Assembly (NCBI GenBank): GCA_905215115.1
Contig: CAJMOP010000004.1
Coordinates: 1-49,387, forward strand
DNA length: 49,387 nt
Origin: an uncultured bacterium
Lineage (GTDB): Bacteria > Actinomycetota > Coriobacteriia > Coriobacteriales > Coriobacteriaceae
Direction: 5' to 3'
A program made the translations under genes and the position numbers. Positions 48,931-49,387 of the stretch are shown piece after piece. The notes beneath the pieces are model-generated. The model was not told where the DNA came from. It ran no database searches and worked only from the letters and a program-made list of their open reading frames with translations. Positions within the stretch are counted from its first letter, which is position 1. The number at the start of each line of letters is the position of its first letter.

Positions 48931-48964
48931 GTTTCCGAACAATTTTGTCTTAGTGTTCGGAAAC
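48931..48964. promoter_or_regulatory. Inverted repeat upstream of larB, possible operator
   Basis: GTTTCCGAACA (48931-48941) and TGTTCGGAAAC (48954-48964) form a perfect 11-bp inverted repeat with a 12-nt spacer, 44 nt before the larB start. There is no U-tract, so an operator is favoured over a serB terminator. Confidence 0.55.
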
Positions 48965-49008
48965 ATACCCTTTGAGTGCTAGACTTTGCGCCGTCGAAGG
49001 GAACATAT

Positions 49009-49387
49009 ATGGATAAGCGAGATCTTGAGCAATTGCTGAGCGATGTTGCCGGCGGAGCAGTCACCCCTGCCGACGCCCTCACGCGCATCCAAACGGCTCC
49101 GACCGCCGATTTGGGCTTTGCGCAGCTCGATCTTTCGCGCGGGGTGCGCCAGGGGGCCGGCGAGGTTGTCTACGGAGCCGGTAAAACCGCCGATCAGATT
49201 GCCGCCATTATCGAAGCACTGCGCGATGCCGGCCAGGAGCGCATCCTGGTCACGCGCCTGGATGCCGAAAAAGCCGCGCGCACCGCTGAGCTTCTTGGCA
49301 ACGGCATCGACCTGGGATATGTCCCGGACGCACAGCTCGCCCTCGTGGGCGGCAAGCCCTCCCCCACCGGCAACGGACGCATCGTCG
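49009..49387 (+). CDS. larB: LarB, nickel-pincer cofactor biosynthesis (3' end outside the window)
   Basis: LarB carboxylates and hydrolyses nicotinic acid adenine dinucleotide in the making of the nickel-pincer nucleotide of lactate racemase. ATG at 49009 follows GAAGGG; 126 codons are open to the edge. The visible part is the LarB N-terminus: MDKRDLEQLLSDVAGGAVTP, then DLGFAQLDLSRGVRQG and AGEVVYGAGKTADQIAAII, then ILVTRLDAEKA. These match the GfAxlDxxRxxRxGxxEVVyg signature. The AIR-carboxylase-like domain should follow outside. larC and larE would be expected beyond the edge. Confidence 0.88.
   Translation, partial: MDKRDLEQLLSDVAGGAVTPADALTRIQTAPTADLGFAQLDLSRGVRQGAGEVVYGAGKTADQIAAIIEALRDAGQERILVTRLDAEKAARTAELLGNGIDLGYVPDAQLALVGGKPSPTGNGRIV

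Overview
The window is a chromosomal segment of a high-GC, gut-type Actinomycetota. Gene content and gene style (stacked LacI/GntR regulators, pectin and hexuronate catabolism, a doubled FeoA, a FeoB-associated Cys-rich protein, an EbgA/EbgC pair, larB) fit the Coriobacteriia, most likely Collinsella or a close relative. That placement is inference from content; no rRNA or marker search was possible. Both ends are cut inside genes: ligA on the left and larB on the right.

Layout. 1-7.3 kb: housekeeping genes on the minus strand (ligA, an HtrA-type protease, a GlnR-like orphan response regulator, a glutamine synthetase family gene). These are interrupted at 3.7-5.2 kb by an AT-rich island holding two unrecognised exported or membrane proteins and a broken cysteine-peptidase fragment. 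7.4-16.4 kb: the lower KDG (2-keto-3-deoxygluconate) pathway, made up of a LacI regulator, kdgK, kdgA, a GntR regulator, a YitT/YczE-like membrane protein, a Schlafen/AlbA-type regulator, kduD and an RpiB-family isomerase that probably replaces KduI. 16.5-33.6 kb: a long minus-strand pectin/galacturonate region with an Fe-S flavin oxidoreductase, a GltD-like flavoprotein, a TIM-barrel isomerase, GH105, an SGNH esterase, a pectin methylesterase/esterase fusion, a GH28 polygalacturonase, a GPH-type transporter and uxaA-uxaB-uxaC, followed by a LacI regulator at 34-35 kb. 35.2-38.6 kb: feoA-feoA-feoB and a Cys-rich partner. Then come HPr, an APC permease, ebgA-ebgC with a divergent LacI regulator, aspS, serB and larB.

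How it works together. The pectin enzymes lack signal peptides, so imported oligogalacturonides are probably de-esterified and cut in the cytoplasm. Saturated galacturonate would go through UxaC, UxaB and UxaA to KDG. Unsaturated uronate released by GH105 would go through the RpiB-like isomerase and KduD to KDG. KdgK and KdgA then give pyruvate and glyceraldehyde-3-phosphate. Two LacI-type operator families tie the genes together. AGGTGAACGTTCACCT-like sites lie at the GH105, transporter, uxaC, kduD and YitT-like promoters. CGAAACCGATTTCG lies just downstream of matching -10 boxes at kdgK and the YitT-like gene.

The most interesting signal is at the RNA level. The kdgK leader and the YitT-like leader carry the same 58-nt hairpin with five compensatory base-pair changes. 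The kdgA leader and the YitT-like leader share a second, larger two-domain structure with invariant loops (AGTCCCATTCCGG and AGTGCCTCCGATAACC) and covarying helices. I do not recognise either as a known riboswitch class. Other unusual items are a glutamine synthetase homologue missing several metal and catalytic residues, an HPr with Asp at position 46, an array of three 16-bp hairpins after the third lacI-type gene, and several dispersed inverted-repeat elements.
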